Origin: an uncultured Acidobacteriaceae bacterium
GTDB lineage: Bacteria; Acidobacteriota; Terriglobia; Terriglobales; Acidobacteriaceae
Direction of reading: 5' to 3'
DNA: 64,000 nucleotides
NCBI GenBank assembly: GCA_903842065.1
Contig: CAIMKZ010000093.1
Location: forward strand, 124,001-188,000
Shown here: in pieces, positions 1-8,808 of the stretch
Layout: every line of letters starts with the position of its first letter
How positions within the stretch are numbered: position 1 is the first letter of the stretch
The notes under the pieces: generated by a model
Seen by the model: only the letters and a program-made list of their open reading frames with translations
What the model was told of the DNA's origin: nothing
Databases searched by the model: none
Made by a program: the position numbers and the translations under genes

Positions 1-1
1 G

Positions 2-1324
2 ACCGAGTGGCCGACGGTGATCCTGGGCAACTTTGAGCCCGAGTATCTGGTACTGCCCGAAGAGGTTCTTGTAACTGTGATGCGCGACCACCAGAAGTAC
101 TTTGCGGTTGAAGGCGCGGACGGGAAGCTGCTGCCGCACTTCCTTGCGGTGCTGAACATTCAGGTGGACGAGGAAGGCTACGCGACGATCCGGCACGGGA
201 ACCAGAAGGTTCTGCGGGCAAGGTTCAAGGACGCGCGGTTCTTCTGGGACTTCGATCAGAAGGTTTTTCTTGCTGATCGCGTCGCGAGTTTGAAGAACGT
301 AACATTCCAGCAGCAACTCGGAAGCTATTTGTCGAAGACAATAGACAACGATGAAGTCGTAAAACGGCTAATTAGTGCTGTGAAGGCCGCTGGTGTGACC
401 TGCGACGAGGCCGCGCTGCTTAAAGCGACGGAACTCGCCAAGACCGATCTCACCACCGAACTTGTCAAAGAATTCACTGAATTGCAGGGCATCATCGGTG
501 GACTTTACGCTAAAGCCCAAGGTCTGAGCGAGGCGGTAGCGGAAGCTATCTACTGGCAATACAAACCAGCTTCGACCGAAGATTCAATTCCGCCGACAGT
601 CGAAGGCCAATTGTTCGGGCTGGCTGATCGTATCGTCACCATCGGCCAAATGTTCTCGATTGCAATGGCCCCGACCGGCTCCAAGGACCCCTTTGCGCTT
701 CGCCGTGCGGCGAACTCCATCGTCAAGATTCTGGCAGAGTCAGGGCTCCCGCTCACGCTTGGCCAGGTCATAGATGCTTATGGACGAGGCAGAGAGGAAG
801 ATCTACAAAAGGTCTCCGCCTTCCTCCAGGAGCGCCTGAACTTCTACCTCAAGGATGTGCGCGGATTCTCTTACGACGTAGTGAACGCGGTGCTGGCGGC
901 GGGGGCGGACGACGTTCGCGACACGATTGCGCGGGCCGAGGCGCTCACCGCAGTGCGCGGCAGCGAGGATTTTGCCGCCATCTCTGCGGCCTTCAAGCGC
1001 ATCAAGAACATTCTGAAGCAGGCTGAGGAGAAGGGCTACGCGAAGAGCGCGGCGGCGGGCGCGGAGCTTGCGGCTGAGGCCAAGGCGCTGGCCGATGCAT
1101 CAGTTACTCTCGCGCCAAAGTTTGCCGCGCTGCGCGAGGCGCATAACTACGGCGAGGCGCTGGCGCTCATCGCGACGCTCAGGCCCACGGTCGATGCTTT
1201 CTTTGACAAGGTGATGGTGCTTGATCCGGATGAGAAGCTGCGCGGGGCGCATCTGGGAATCATCGACGAGGTGCTGAGCAGGTTCTCGACGATCGCCGAC
1301 TTCTCGGAGATTGTGACTTCGTAA
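2..1324 (+). CDS. glyS: Glycine--tRNA ligase beta subunit, C-terminal part (5' end outside window)
   Basis: The reading frame is open from base 2 and ends at TAA 1322-1324, so this is the 3' portion (about 440 residues) of a longer gene. The start FEPEYLVLPEEV followed by VTVMRDHQKYF is typical of the core of the bacterial glycyl-tRNA synthetase beta chain. A later stretch with GLADRIVTIGQMF and KDPFALRRAANSIVK also matches, and the C-terminal part is the helical anticodon-binding-like region. The beta chain works with GlyQ in the alpha2beta2 enzyme that charges tRNA-Gly in the cytoplasm. The gene converges on the cytochrome gene downstream, with a strong shared terminator between them. The GTG at 17 is an internal codon, not the start. 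Confidence 0.95.
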   Translation, partial: TEWPTVILGNFEPEYLVLPEEVLVTVMRDHQKYFAVEGADGKLLPHFLAVLNIQVDEEGYATIRHGNQKVLRARFKDARFFWDFDQKVFLADRVASLKNVTFQQQLGSYLSKTIDNDEVVKRLISAVKAAGVTCDEAALLKATELAKTDLTTELVKEFTELQGIIGGLYAKAQGLSEAVAEAIYWQYKPASTEDSIPPTVEGQLFGLADRIVTIGQMFSIAMAPTGSKDPFALRRAANSIVKILAESGLPLTLGQVIDAYGRGREEDLQKVSAFLQERLNFYLKDVRGFSYDVVNAVLAAGADDVRDTIARAEALTAVRGSEDFAAISAAFKRIKNILKQAEEKGYAKSAAAGAELAAEAKALADASVTLAPKFAALREAHNYGEALALIATLRPTVDAFFDKVMVLDPDEKLRGAHLGIIDEVLSRFSTIADFSEIVTS

Positions 1325-1342
1325 ACAGGTTAATCGTTGTGG

Positions 1343-1382
1343 TCTCCCAGGTCCCCAAATGCGAGGGACCTGGGGCACCCAT
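1343..1382. repeat. Family A palindromic repeat, copy 1
   Basis: The arms CCCAGGTCCC (1346-1355) and GGGACCTGGG (1365-1374) form a 10-bp inverted repeat around AAATGCGA, followed by GCACCC. The same unit recurs about ten times in the window. It lies between the glyS stop and the terminator. Confidence 0.8.
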
Positions 1383-1403
1383 CTTCAAGGGTTGTTATCG
1401 CAC

Positions 1404-1445
1404 AAAACGACGATCCCCGGCCCAAGGGCCGGGGATCGTCGTTTT
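1404..1445. terminator. Bidirectional intrinsic terminator
   Basis: A perfect 20-bp stem (1404-1423 with 1426-1445) has a 2-base loop. It is flanked by A4 on the left and T4 on the right, so it can serve both convergent genes, glyS (+) and the cytochrome (-). Confidence 0.9.
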
Positions 1446-1453
1446 GCTTTAGG

Positions 1454-2851
1454 CTACGGCCGCTTTGCGCCGATCTTCAGGCCTGCGTTGGCGTTCACGT
1501 TCAGATTCTTGATGGAGTCATACAGCACCTGTGCCGCGTACTGCGGGTTGTGGATGCCGAAGCTCATGTCGAAGATGAACATGCGCAGGTTGTAGAACGA
1601 CTCGGCCTGGGCGCGGGTGAAGGCGATCTCCGGGCCGGCATTGGTGCGGTAGTCGGAGTAGTAGAGGAAGCTGGTCAGAGGCTCGGGATGGAGCGTGCCC
1701 GGCGGATCGGGGTGGGCCAGCTTGCGCATCGGGGCGACAGGCGTTGCGCCGTCCGCTTTGGGGAAGTTGGCTGGAGCGAGGAAGTAGTTCACCAGGGTGT
1801 AGCGCAGCCCCTCGATCTCGACCAGCAGTTGATCGGCCTTCCCGTCGCCATCGTAGTCCACCAGTTTGTCGGGCGTATCGATCTTCGCGTCGCGGAAGCG
1901 CACCCCGCCCATTCTGCCCGGCGCCTTGAAGGCGTCCGCGCCGTGGCAGGTTGCGCACCCCGTCGTCACGTCCGTCCGGTAATTAGTGAGGAAGAAGTTA
2001 TGTCCGGCCATGCCGTTGGTCGGCCCTGAGACCTTCATGTGGCAGCCCACGCAGGTATCCTTGACCGCCGTGTAGTGGGGGCTGGTGGCATACGAGAGCG
2101 GCTTGCCGGTGCCGTCGTAGTTGGAGTCGAAGGGCCATGCGCCCTGCCCCAGCATAAAGTCGGCTTCCATCGGCTGGTGGCCGAAGACATTGATGCCCAC
2201 AGCGAGGGTATCGTTTTTTGCTTTGCCATCCCATAGCTTGATCAGGCCGTCGGGCATGCTCAGGGTAACGCGATGGCACATGGCGCAGAGGTTGCCCTCG
2301 CCGCCGTCGAAGGTATTGCCATCGGTGCCCTTCGTCTTGATGATCGAAGCGACCGGAGCCGTCGATACCAGCCGGAAGTCGCCGTTGGTGTGCGGCTGGT
2401 GGCAGGTGAAGCACTGGATCTGGACGGGATTGCTGACCGGGGTTAGTCCATTCGACTTGCCCTCCGCCAGCCGCTGCCGGAAGCCTTGTTCTGTGTGACA
2501 GCCCTGGCAGCCAGTGCTCTCAGGATGGCTCCCGGTCGAGTCCTGGGTAGCTTCGTTGATCATGTTCTGGTATTGAACAGGCACGCCGGCTCCGGGACCG
2601 GCCGGCACGGGCAGTCCGGCTTGCGGCACGGCTGGCTCCCGGAAACCGAGACGGTGGCCCGACTCGTCGTACTGCTGCCGGGCGGCGCGCATGGCCAGCC
2701 CGCTGGAGCCGTCGCTGTGGCAGCTCATGCAGGCTGGGCCGGGCTGTGTTGCTGCGGCTCCCGTGGCCTGTCCAAAGGCGGCCGTAGTCAGACAGAGCGC
2801 GAAGGCAGTAACGACGGCGACTGTTGAAATAATTAACTTGTCAGAGTGCAT
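1454..2851 (-). CDS. Secreted multihaem (six CxxCH) c-type cytochrome
   Basis: The 465-residue protein starts at ATG 2851 behind GAGGAATTGCAG. An upstream in-frame extension to 3271 would overlap the divergent hydrolase gene and has no ribosome site. Residues 1-27 form a signal peptide ending near AAFGQ. Six haem-binding CxxCH motifs begin at C41, C115, C147, C189, C267 and C299. An Asp-rich DYDGDGKAD loop near residue 332 could bind calcium. The C-terminus (GIHNPQYAAQVLYDSIKNLN) resembles the distal helix of nitrite-reductase-like multihaem proteins. The location should be periplasmic, with an electron-transfer role. The redox partner is not visible: the neighbouring genes are a hydrolase and ribF. 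The exact subfamily is not certain. Confidence 0.88.
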   Translation of the reverse strand: MHSDKLIISTVAVVTAFALCLTTAAFGQATGAAATQPGPACMSCHSDGSSGLAMRAARQQYDESGHRLGFREPAVPQAGLPVPAGPGAGVPVQYQNMINEATQDSTGSHPESTGCQGCHTEQGFRQRLAEGKSNGLTPVSNPVQIQCFTCHQPHTNGDFRLVSTAPVASIIKTKGTDGNTFDGGEGNLCAMCHRVTLSMPDGLIKLWDGKAKNDTLAVGINVFGHQPMEADFMLGQGAWPFDSNYDGTGKPLSYATSPHYTAVKDTCVGCHMKVSGPTNGMAGHNFFLTNYRTDVTTGCATCHGADAFKAPGRMGGVRFRDAKIDTPDKLVDYDGDGKADQLLVEIEGLRYTLVNYFLAPANFPKADGATPVAPMRKLAHPDPPGTLHPEPLTSFLYYSDYRTNAGPEIAFTRAQAESFYNLRMFIFDMSFGIHNPQYAAQVLYDSIKNLNVNANAGLKIGAKRP

Positions 2852-3059
2852 CTGCAATTCCTCTTTATGCGGGCAGCAGAGAGCGACTCCGTACCGCGCA
2901 GACCGATCTTCTATAGGGATTTCAGAAACGATATCAGATATCCGCCTACTATGTTTGTGATGTGAAATCGCATATGGTTGCGAGCGGAGATGGGTGCGGG
3001 GCAGCTTACCACGTAAACTAGAACCAGAAGCTCGTAGCTGTCGGATGGAAGCTGGAATC

Positions 3060-3866
3060 ATGCAGGCAACCCTCACCTTCCTCGGTACCGGAACCTCGAT
3101 GGGAGTCCCCACGCTGGGATGCTTCTGCCCGGTGTGCACCTCGAAGCATCGGTACGACCGGCGGCTTCGCCCGTCGGTTGCACTGCGCTGGATGCAGCAC
3201 GGGCACGGCCATGAGCCGCAAGAGCGCATCGTTGTGATCGACACCGGTCCGGACTTCCGCGAGCAGGCCATTCAGAACAACATCCACCACGTCGATGCGG
3301 TTCTCTACACGCACGCCCACGCCGATCACATTCTGGGCATGGACGACCTGAGGCCGCTGAGCTTTACGGCGGCCAAGCGTGGCGGCCCGATTCCTCTGTT
3401 CGCCGACGAGAACACGGCCGAGGTTCTCAACCGCATCTTCGACTATACTTTTTCGCCGACAGCCACGTACATCAACCGCGCCCGGGTGGAGCTTGTTCCT
3501 CTTGAAGCGAGCAACACGGTGCATGGCGTCGAGTTTCTGCGCGTACCGCTCGATCACGGCGGCATGGAGATCGCGGGCTTTCGCTTCGGCAATGCGGCGT
3601 ATCTGACCGATGTGAATCGCATTCCGGAGGAGAGCTTCGAAATTCTGAGCGGCGTCGAAGTGCTGGCAGTTTCGGCCCTGCGCTATAAGCCGCATCCCAA
3701 CCACGCTACGGTGGAGCAGGCGCTGGCCTGGTCGAAGCGAATCGGTGCCCGGCAGACGTGGTTTACGCACATCGCCCACGACCTGGGCCACGAAGAGACC
3801 AACCGCGCGCTGCCGCCGCACGTGCGTCTGGCCCACGACGGGTTGAGCGTGCCCATAGAGCTATGA
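3060..3866 (+). CDS. Metallo-beta-lactamase-fold hydrolase, PhnP-like
   Basis: The 268-residue cytoplasmic protein starts at ATG 3060. It opens with FLGTGTSMGVPTLGC and has a Cys cluster C21-x-C23-xx-C26, a structural zinc site typical of PhnP-type members. The metal motif is HAHADH at residues 85-90, with the Asp-Gly pair of this fold preceding it (VVIDTGPDF). Further His residues (DHGG, THIAHDLGH) complete the dinuclear centre. PhnP itself is a cyclic phosphodiesterase, but no other phn gene is here, so the substrate is unknown. Its stop overlaps the ribF start (ATGA at 3863-3866), so the two are probably translationally coupled. Confidence 0.85.
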   Translation: MQATLTFLGTGTSMGVPTLGCFCPVCTSKHRYDRRLRPSVALRWMQHGHGHEPQERIVVIDTGPDFREQAIQNNIHHVDAVLYTHAHADHILGMDDLRPLSFTAAKRGGPIPLFADENTAEVLNRIFDYTFSPTATYINRARVELVPLEASNTVHGVEFLRVPLDHGGMEIAGFRFGNAAYLTDVNRIPEESFEILSGVEVLAVSALRYKPHPNHATVEQALAWSKRIGARQTWFTHIAHDLGHEETNRALPPHVRLAHDGLSVPIEL

Positions 3867-4822
3867 GCGCGATGCCCATTCCGGTTTACCGATCGCTGGC
3901 CGAGATTCCGAAGCACTTCGGGCCTTCGGTTGCCGCCATCGGCAACTTCGACGGCTTGCACTGCGGCCATCGTTCCATCATCGGTGGAGCAGTCGAAGAG
4001 GCGCAGCGGCTGGGCCTGACGGCGCTGGCCGTCACATTTCATCCGCACCCGGAGCATTTTCTGCGCCCCGCGGTCGAGCCGCGCGTCATTGCGCCGATGG
4101 AGGACCGCATCGGCCTGTTCGCGTCCACCGGCGTCGATGCAGTTCTGGTGCTGCCATTCGACGCCAAACTGGCTTACATGACGCCGCTCGAGTTTGCGTA
4201 CGAGATTCTTGCCGAACGGCTGCGAATACGGGGTCTGCACGAGGGCCATAACTTCCGCTTTGGCTATCGCGCCGCCGGGGGCGTCGAGGAGTTAGTTGAG
4301 TTCGGCAAGATGTTTGGCTGGACGGTTACGGTCCACAGCTTTGTGCGCGTACGCAATATGGAGGTATCGAGCTCCGCCGTCCGCGACCTGATTGCGGCAG
4401 GCGATGTGCGACGGGCGCGGTGGATGCTGGGCCGCGTGTTCTCGATCCACTCAAGGCAGGCGCGGGGCCGCGGCGTGGGATCGAAGCAGCTTGTGCCTAC
4501 GATCAACCTCGCGCCCTACTACGGTCTGCTGCCCGGCTACGGCGTTTACATCACGCGGATTCACGTTGCAGGGCGCACGTTCGAGGCGGTGACCAACATC
4601 GGCGACCGGCCCACCTTTCAGGGGGTGGGTTTTGGCGTCGAGACCCACATTCTCAACTACGATCCGGTCGAAATTGGCGAACACGCGCCGATTGAGCTTG
4701 AGTTTCTTGCGCGACTGCGCGAGGAGAAGATGTGGCCTTCGCCCGAGGCGCTGAGGGAGCAGATACACAGCGACATGGCTCATGCACGGCGCTACTTCCG
4801 GCTGCTGGCGCTGAAGCGTTAG
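3863..4822 (+). CDS. ribF: Bifunctional riboflavin kinase / FAD synthetase
   Basis: The 319-residue protein converts riboflavin to FMN and FMN to FAD in the cytoplasm. The N-terminal adenylyltransferase domain carries GNFDGLHCGH at residues 27-36 and the downstream FHPHPE segment. It also has SSSAVRDLI, the region just before the kinase. The C-terminal riboflavin kinase domain starts near residue 190 with GRGVGSKQLVPTINL and ends in ELEFLARLREEKMW. The chosen ATG overlaps the stop of the upstream hydrolase by ATGA. A longer frame exists but would overlap that gene by about 100 bases without need. Confidence 0.95.
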   Translation: MSAMPIPVYRSLAEIPKHFGPSVAAIGNFDGLHCGHRSIIGGAVEEAQRLGLTALAVTFHPHPEHFLRPAVEPRVIAPMEDRIGLFASTGVDAVLVLPFDAKLAYMTPLEFAYEILAERLRIRGLHEGHNFRFGYRAAGGVEELVEFGKMFGWTVTVHSFVRVRNMEVSSSAVRDLIAAGDVRRARWMLGRVFSIHSRQARGRGVGSKQLVPTINLAPYYGLLPGYGVYITRIHVAGRTFEAVTNIGDRPTFQGVGFGVETHILNYDPVEIGEHAPIELEFLARLREEKMWPSPEALREQIHSDMAHARRYFRLLALKR

Positions 4823-4857
4823 GAACAAGCCTCTTCATATCTCTCGTGCTGACTGCA

Positions 4858-7296
4858 TTACCGGCCAGGCAGCGCGGGTTTGACCTCAACTACTACGCGC
4901 GTTGGGGTAGTACTCGGCGGCGGCAGCGCGGGACGCACGGCCGGTTTTGTCACAGCTGCTGGTTGTTCCGCGGGCTTCTGCGCGGGCTTAACTGCCGGAG
5001 TGCTTGTGGCAGGCTGCACTTTGGCGGCCGTGGCAGGCTTCTGCTGAATAGCGGCGGTATTGGTTGCGGCAGGAGTCTGCGCAGCGGCGCGGTCCAACTT
5101 CGGAAGCAACTCTCCGCCGGGGAAGTGCTCGTTGTCCCTGCCGGCGATCGCTGCTCGCATGAACGATATCCAGATGGGAAGGGCCGCCGCCGCGCCGGTT
5201 TCTTTTTCGCCCAGTTGCTGGCGGCTGTCGAAGCCCACCCAGACGCCGCAGGTGATCGACGGCGAAAAGCCCAGAAACCATGCGTCGGTGAAGTCGCTTG
5301 TGGTTCCGGTCTTGCCGCCGAGCGGGTGATGCAGCTGCGAGGCGGCCGCGCCCGTGCCGTGCGAGATCACGCCTTCGAGCAGCGTCATCATGGTTCGCGC
5401 CGTCTCTGCGCTGATGACTTCCTGCACCTTGGGCCGGTCGTCCCAGAGCACGATGCCGTCGGCGTTGGTTACCTTGCGGACCATGCGCGGCTCGACGCGC
5501 ACGCCGTCGTTGGGAAACACCGCATACGAAGCGACCTGCTCAGCGAGCGAGATCTCGACCGCGCCGATGGCAATCGGCAGATAGGGCGGAATCTTCGACG
5601 TCACGCCGAAGCGCTGCGCCATCTCGATTACTTTGTTGATGCCGATTTTTGCTGCCAGCTTGAGCGCGGGAATATTGCGCGACTCGGCGAAGGCGGAGGC
5701 CAGCGTCATCGTGCCCTTGTAGTCGTTCTCGTAGTTGTGGGGCGTGTAGCCGTTGAAGCCCACCGGCCCGTCGACGATCGTGTCGGACGGCTTTGCGCCC
5801 GCCTCGATGGCCGCGGTGTAGACATAGGGCTTGAAGCTCGAACCGGTTTGCCGCTCGGCCTGCGTGGCGCGGTTGAACTCCGAGATCTGATAATCGCGGC
5901 CACCCACCATGGCCAGCACGTCTCCGCTGGTGTTGTCGATGGTCATCAGCGCGCCTTGCACGCCCGAATCCTGCTCGAGCGTGGCCCGGCGGGCCGCGCC
6001 CTGCATGGCGGCGCCGAGATGCACGTAGACGATGTCGCCCGGCTTGGCCAGCGATGCGCCGGCCTGCCAGCCGGTCCATGCCCAGTCCTCAGGCAGCATC
6101 ACCACGGCGCTGCCTGCGGTTCCCGGTGGGCCGATGCGGGCATCGATCTCGCCCGGCGCGGTCTTAGTCACCAGCGCGTGAACGTAGTCGCCCGGTGAGG
6201 ACTGAACGGTCCAATCCGGATGCCGGTAGCCTTCAAGAGTCTCCTTGGCTTCCAGCACGTTATCGAGTCGGCCCTTCCAGCCGTGGCGGTGCTCGTACGC
6301 GGCCAGACCGTCGCCGACCGCGCGGTTGGCGGCTCGCTGAAGGTCGGTGTCGAGCGTGGTGTCGATGCGCAGCCCCGCCTCGTGGACCTGCCGCGAGCCG
6401 AAGCGGGCGACCAGTTCCTTGCGCACTTCCTCCTGAAACCACGGCGCGACGGCGCTCTCTCGCGGCGCCAGATGCAGCCCCAGCGGCGAGTTGCGCGCAG
6501 CCTCGGCCTCGGCCTGAGAGATCAGCTTGTCGTCTTCCATCACGCTCAGCACCAGGTTGCGGCGCTTGAGCGCCTTGTCCGGGTTGAGAAGCGGCGAAAA
6601 AGCTGTCGGCCCTTTGGGCAGCCCGGCCAGCAGCGCGGCCTCGTTCAGAGTGAGCTCGCTGGCGTGCTTTGAGAAGTAGAACTGCGATGCGGCCTCGAAG
6701 CCGTACATACCGCTGCCGAGGTAGATCTCGTTGCCGTAAAGAGTGAAGATCTGCTGCTTGGTAAACGTGCGCTCAATCTGGATAGCGAGAAAGGCCTCTT
6801 CGACTTTGCGCTTCGCCGTGCGCTCAGAGCTGAGAAACAAGTTGCGCGCCAGTTGCATGGTCAGCGTGGAAGCGCCCTGTGCGCGGCCCTGCGAGCGGAT
6901 GTCGTGCCAGGCCGCACCGGCTACGCGAAACATGTTGACGCCCCAGTGCGACCAGAAGTTCTTGTCTTCGATGGAGACCACGGCCTGTCGCAACACCGGC
7001 GCAAAACCTTCGTAAGGCACGATCTGACGGTTTTCAAGCGCGAACGAGCCGATCTTTTTACCGTTGCGGTCGTAGAGATCGGTCACGGTCGAGGGCCGGT
7101 AGCGCTCCAGCTCCTCAATCTGAGGCAGGTCAACCGAGTAGACCAGCGTTAGCCCTGCGAGCGACCCGGTGACAACGGCAAGCAGGACAAGCACCACCAG
7201 CGCGCTCCGTCCGGCGATCTTGCGCCCGCCGCGGCGGGCCTCGCCATTGCGGTGCAAATCGTATCTTTCAAACTGGCGGGTTCTCGTGGGGGCCAA
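4858..7296 (-). CDS. Class A penicillin-binding protein 1A (transglycosylase/transpeptidase)
   Basis: The 812-residue inner-membrane enzyme polymerises and cross-links peptidoglycan. The start is TTG at 7296, with AGGGA about eight bases upstream; no ATG occurs nearby. A membrane anchor spans residues 31-53. The GT51 domain has the catalytic Glu in SIEDKNFWSHWGVN (E110), then GASTLTMQLARNLF and LYGNEIYLGSGMYGF. The transpeptidase domain shows SxxK at S486-K489 (TGSSFKP), SRN at 539-541 and KTG at 662-664. The last 90 residues are a Pro/Ala/Lys-rich, probably disordered tail, longer than usual. The gene converges on ribF with 35 bases between them and no clear terminator. Confidence 0.95.
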   Translation of the reverse strand: MAPTRTRQFERYDLHRNGEARRGGRKIAGRSALVVLVLLAVVTGSLAGLTLVYSVDLPQIEELERYRPSTVTDLYDRNGKKIGSFALENRQIVPYEGFAPVLRQAVVSIEDKNFWSHWGVNMFRVAGAAWHDIRSQGRAQGASTLTMQLARNLFLSSERTAKRKVEEAFLAIQIERTFTKQQIFTLYGNEIYLGSGMYGFEAASQFYFSKHASELTLNEAALLAGLPKGPTAFSPLLNPDKALKRRNLVLSVMEDDKLISQAEAEAARNSPLGLHLAPRESAVAPWFQEEVRKELVARFGSRQVHEAGLRIDTTLDTDLQRAANRAVGDGLAAYEHRHGWKGRLDNVLEAKETLEGYRHPDWTVQSSPGDYVHALVTKTAPGEIDARIGPPGTAGSAVVMLPEDWAWTGWQAGASLAKPGDIVYVHLGAAMQGAARRATLEQDSGVQGALMTIDNTSGDVLAMVGGRDYQISEFNRATQAERQTGSSFKPYVYTAAIEAGAKPSDTIVDGPVGFNGYTPHNYENDYKGTMTLASAFAESRNIPALKLAAKIGINKVIEMAQRFGVTSKIPPYLPIAIGAVEISLAEQVASYAVFPNDGVRVEPRMVRKVTNADGIVLWDDRPKVQEVISAETARTMMTLLEGVISHGTGAAASQLHHPLGGKTGTTSDFTDAWFLGFSPSITCGVWVGFDSRQQLGEKETGAAAALPIWISFMRAAIAGRDNEHFPGGELLPKLDRAAAQTPAATNTAAIQQKPATAAKVQPATSTPAVKPAQKPAEQPAAVTKPAVRPALPPPSTTPTRVVVEVKPALPGR

Positions 7297-7444
7297 GGCA
7301 GAAATCCCTCAAGGCTCTCCCGGCCTCGAGCCGGATCGATGCCTCAACCCAAGCCTAGCATCGGCTGCTGTGTGAAACCGCGCGCGCCGCAAGCTGACGA
7401 ACCACGGCGTGCATCGGATGGTAACCGACCAGGCCCGAAATGGA

Positions 7445-7484
7445 AAACGAAGGGGTCAGCAAATGCTTGCTGACCCCTTCGTTT
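7445..7484 (-). terminator. Intrinsic terminator downstream of the S41-family gene
   Basis: An 18-bp perfect stem (7445-7462 with 7467-7484) has an ATGC loop. On the minus strand it is followed by TTTCCA. It lies 21 bases past the S41-family stop and upstream of the PBP1A start. The remaining 7297-7444 holds no gene. Confidence 0.85.
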
Positions 7485-7505
7485 GAAACCGGATGCGAGT
7501 TCCAG

Positions 7506-8693
7506 CTAGCTCTTGCTCTTCAGCAGTTCCAGCCCCTTGCCGAGCGCGTCGTCGCCTTTGTGTGGAGTAGCGCCTTGCTCCTCGTCGTCATTCTGCTGCG
7601 CCACCGCCACGTTCGGAGTTACCGCAACATCCTGAATCTTGGCGCCGCTCGGGATCTGGTACTTGGCCACGGTGAGCATAAGCGCCGCGCCATCGGGCAT
7701 CTCGATCGTCTTCTGGAGCGAGCCCTCGCCGAAGGTCCGCTCTCCAACCACATCGGCCCGCTTCAGGTCGCCCAGAATTCCTGCCGCCAGTTCGGCCGCG
7801 CCAAAGGTGCCGTGGTTGACCAGAACCGCCACAGGAGCATCGGTGAAGAACTGAGACGGATCGGCCGCGAAGGTCTGCGCGGGGAACTTCTGTCCGGCGA
7901 GTGTTGCCAGCTTACCCTGCTTGACGAAGAAGTTGGCCAGCCGGATCCCCTGCTGCTCGTCGTCGCCGCTGGTATCGCGAAGGTCGATCAGGACCTTCTC
8001 CTTGCCGGCGGCCTTGATCTTCGCAGCCATCTCGTTCACCCGAGCCTCGGTCAGTACGCCCGGCTTGAGGTAGAGGATCGAAGAGCCCTCATACTGCTGC
8101 TCGGCAAGCGCCGGCGGAGGAGTCACGGCACGGGCAATGGTCAGCTTTGCCGGATCGGGCTTGTACGGCCGAATCAACGACAGTTCCACAGTAGAACCCG
8201 GCTTGCCCTCGAGCATCAGCCGGATCACAGCCAGAGACAGTTCGCGCGTCGACTGCGAGCCGATCGACTCGATCACGTCTCCGTCATTGATGTGATTGGC
8301 GTCGGCAGGCGATCCGGGCACCACGTTCACCACGGTCGCATAGCCAAAGCGCTTGGAGACGGTGACGCCGATCTGGGCCACGCCCGTTGCGGGCCGCTCC
8401 TTGAAAATCTTGTACTCGGTCGGAGTCAGGTAGCTTGAATCGGCGTCGAGCGACTCGAGCAGCCCATGCAGCGCGCCGTTGGTCACGTCGCCCATGTCAG
8501 GGGCGGTCACGTAATCGCTCTGGATCTTTCTGAGAACCTCGGCATACACGCGCATCTCGCGGTAAGCGCCGTCCTGGCCGCTGCCGGCGCGCGCGCCAAA
8601 CCAGCCGAACTCGCTCAAAAGAAAGCCGAAGCCGAGGATCGAGAAGATCGCAACCCCAAGCACGAATACGAAACGCTGAAAGAATCGGGACAC
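7506..8693 (-). CDS. S41 / C-terminal processing peptidase family protein, probably catalytically inactive
   Basis: The 395-residue protein starts at GTG 8693 with GGTGGTG upstream. Residues 8-28 form a signal anchor. A PDZ domain follows at about 103-180 (GVAQIGVTV, VPGSPADANHINDGDVIESI), then an S41 fold to about 360. In E. coli Tsp the catalytic residues are S430, D441 and K455. Using the conserved spacing here, the Ser site is G298 (VNHGTFGAAEL), the Asp site is D309, and the Lys site is E323 (TFGEGSLQ in place of TFGKG). Two of the three catalytic residues are therefore absent while the fold signatures remain. It may act as a binding or scaffold protein in the periplasm. The residue mapping comes from memory of Tsp, not from a computed alignment. 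Confidence 0.85.
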   Translation of the reverse strand: MSRFFQRFVFVLGVAIFSILGFGFLLSEFGWFGARAGSGQDGAYREMRVYAEVLRKIQSDYVTAPDMGDVTNGALHGLLESLDADSSYLTPTEYKIFKERPATGVAQIGVTVSKRFGYATVVNVVPGSPADANHINDGDVIESIGSQSTRELSLAVIRLMLEGKPGSTVELSLIRPYKPDPAKLTIARAVTPPPALAEQQYEGSSILYLKPGVLTEARVNEMAAKIKAAGKEKVLIDLRDTSGDDEQQGIRLANFFVKQGKLATLAGQKFPAQTFAADPSQFFTDAPVAVLVNHGTFGAAELAAGILGDLKRADVVGERTFGEGSLQKTIEMPDGAALMLTVAKYQIPSGAKIQDVAVTPNVAVAQQNDDEEQGATPHKGDDALGKGLELLKSKS

Positions 8694-8808
8694 TCACACC
8701 ACCATTACGCGGCCGCCTGAGAAGGGAAGAGCCGCGGTCACTCTATAGACGCATGATAGCGCAGTTGGTGTTGTCCCGGCCTGTCGGACCGGGCCTCGAA
8801 ATCACACC

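Noticed and set aside
2930..2942. Duplicate GATATC upstream of the cytochrome gene
   Set aside because: A six-base palindrome repeated once is too short to call an operator.
2852..3271. N-terminal extension of the cytochrome frame by 140 residues
   Set aside because: It overlaps the divergent hydrolase gene, lacks a signal peptide at its start and has no ribosome site; ATG 2851 has both.
4732..6198. Long plus-strand open frame opposite PBP1A
   Set aside because: It is a high-GC shadow frame with Arg/His/Gly-rich composition and no recognisable domain; the minus-strand PBP1A is unambiguous.
8738..8790. Possible terminator between the S41-family and cyclophilin genes
   Set aside because: A CCCGG/CCGGG pairing exists but the stem is short and no T run follows on the minus strand.
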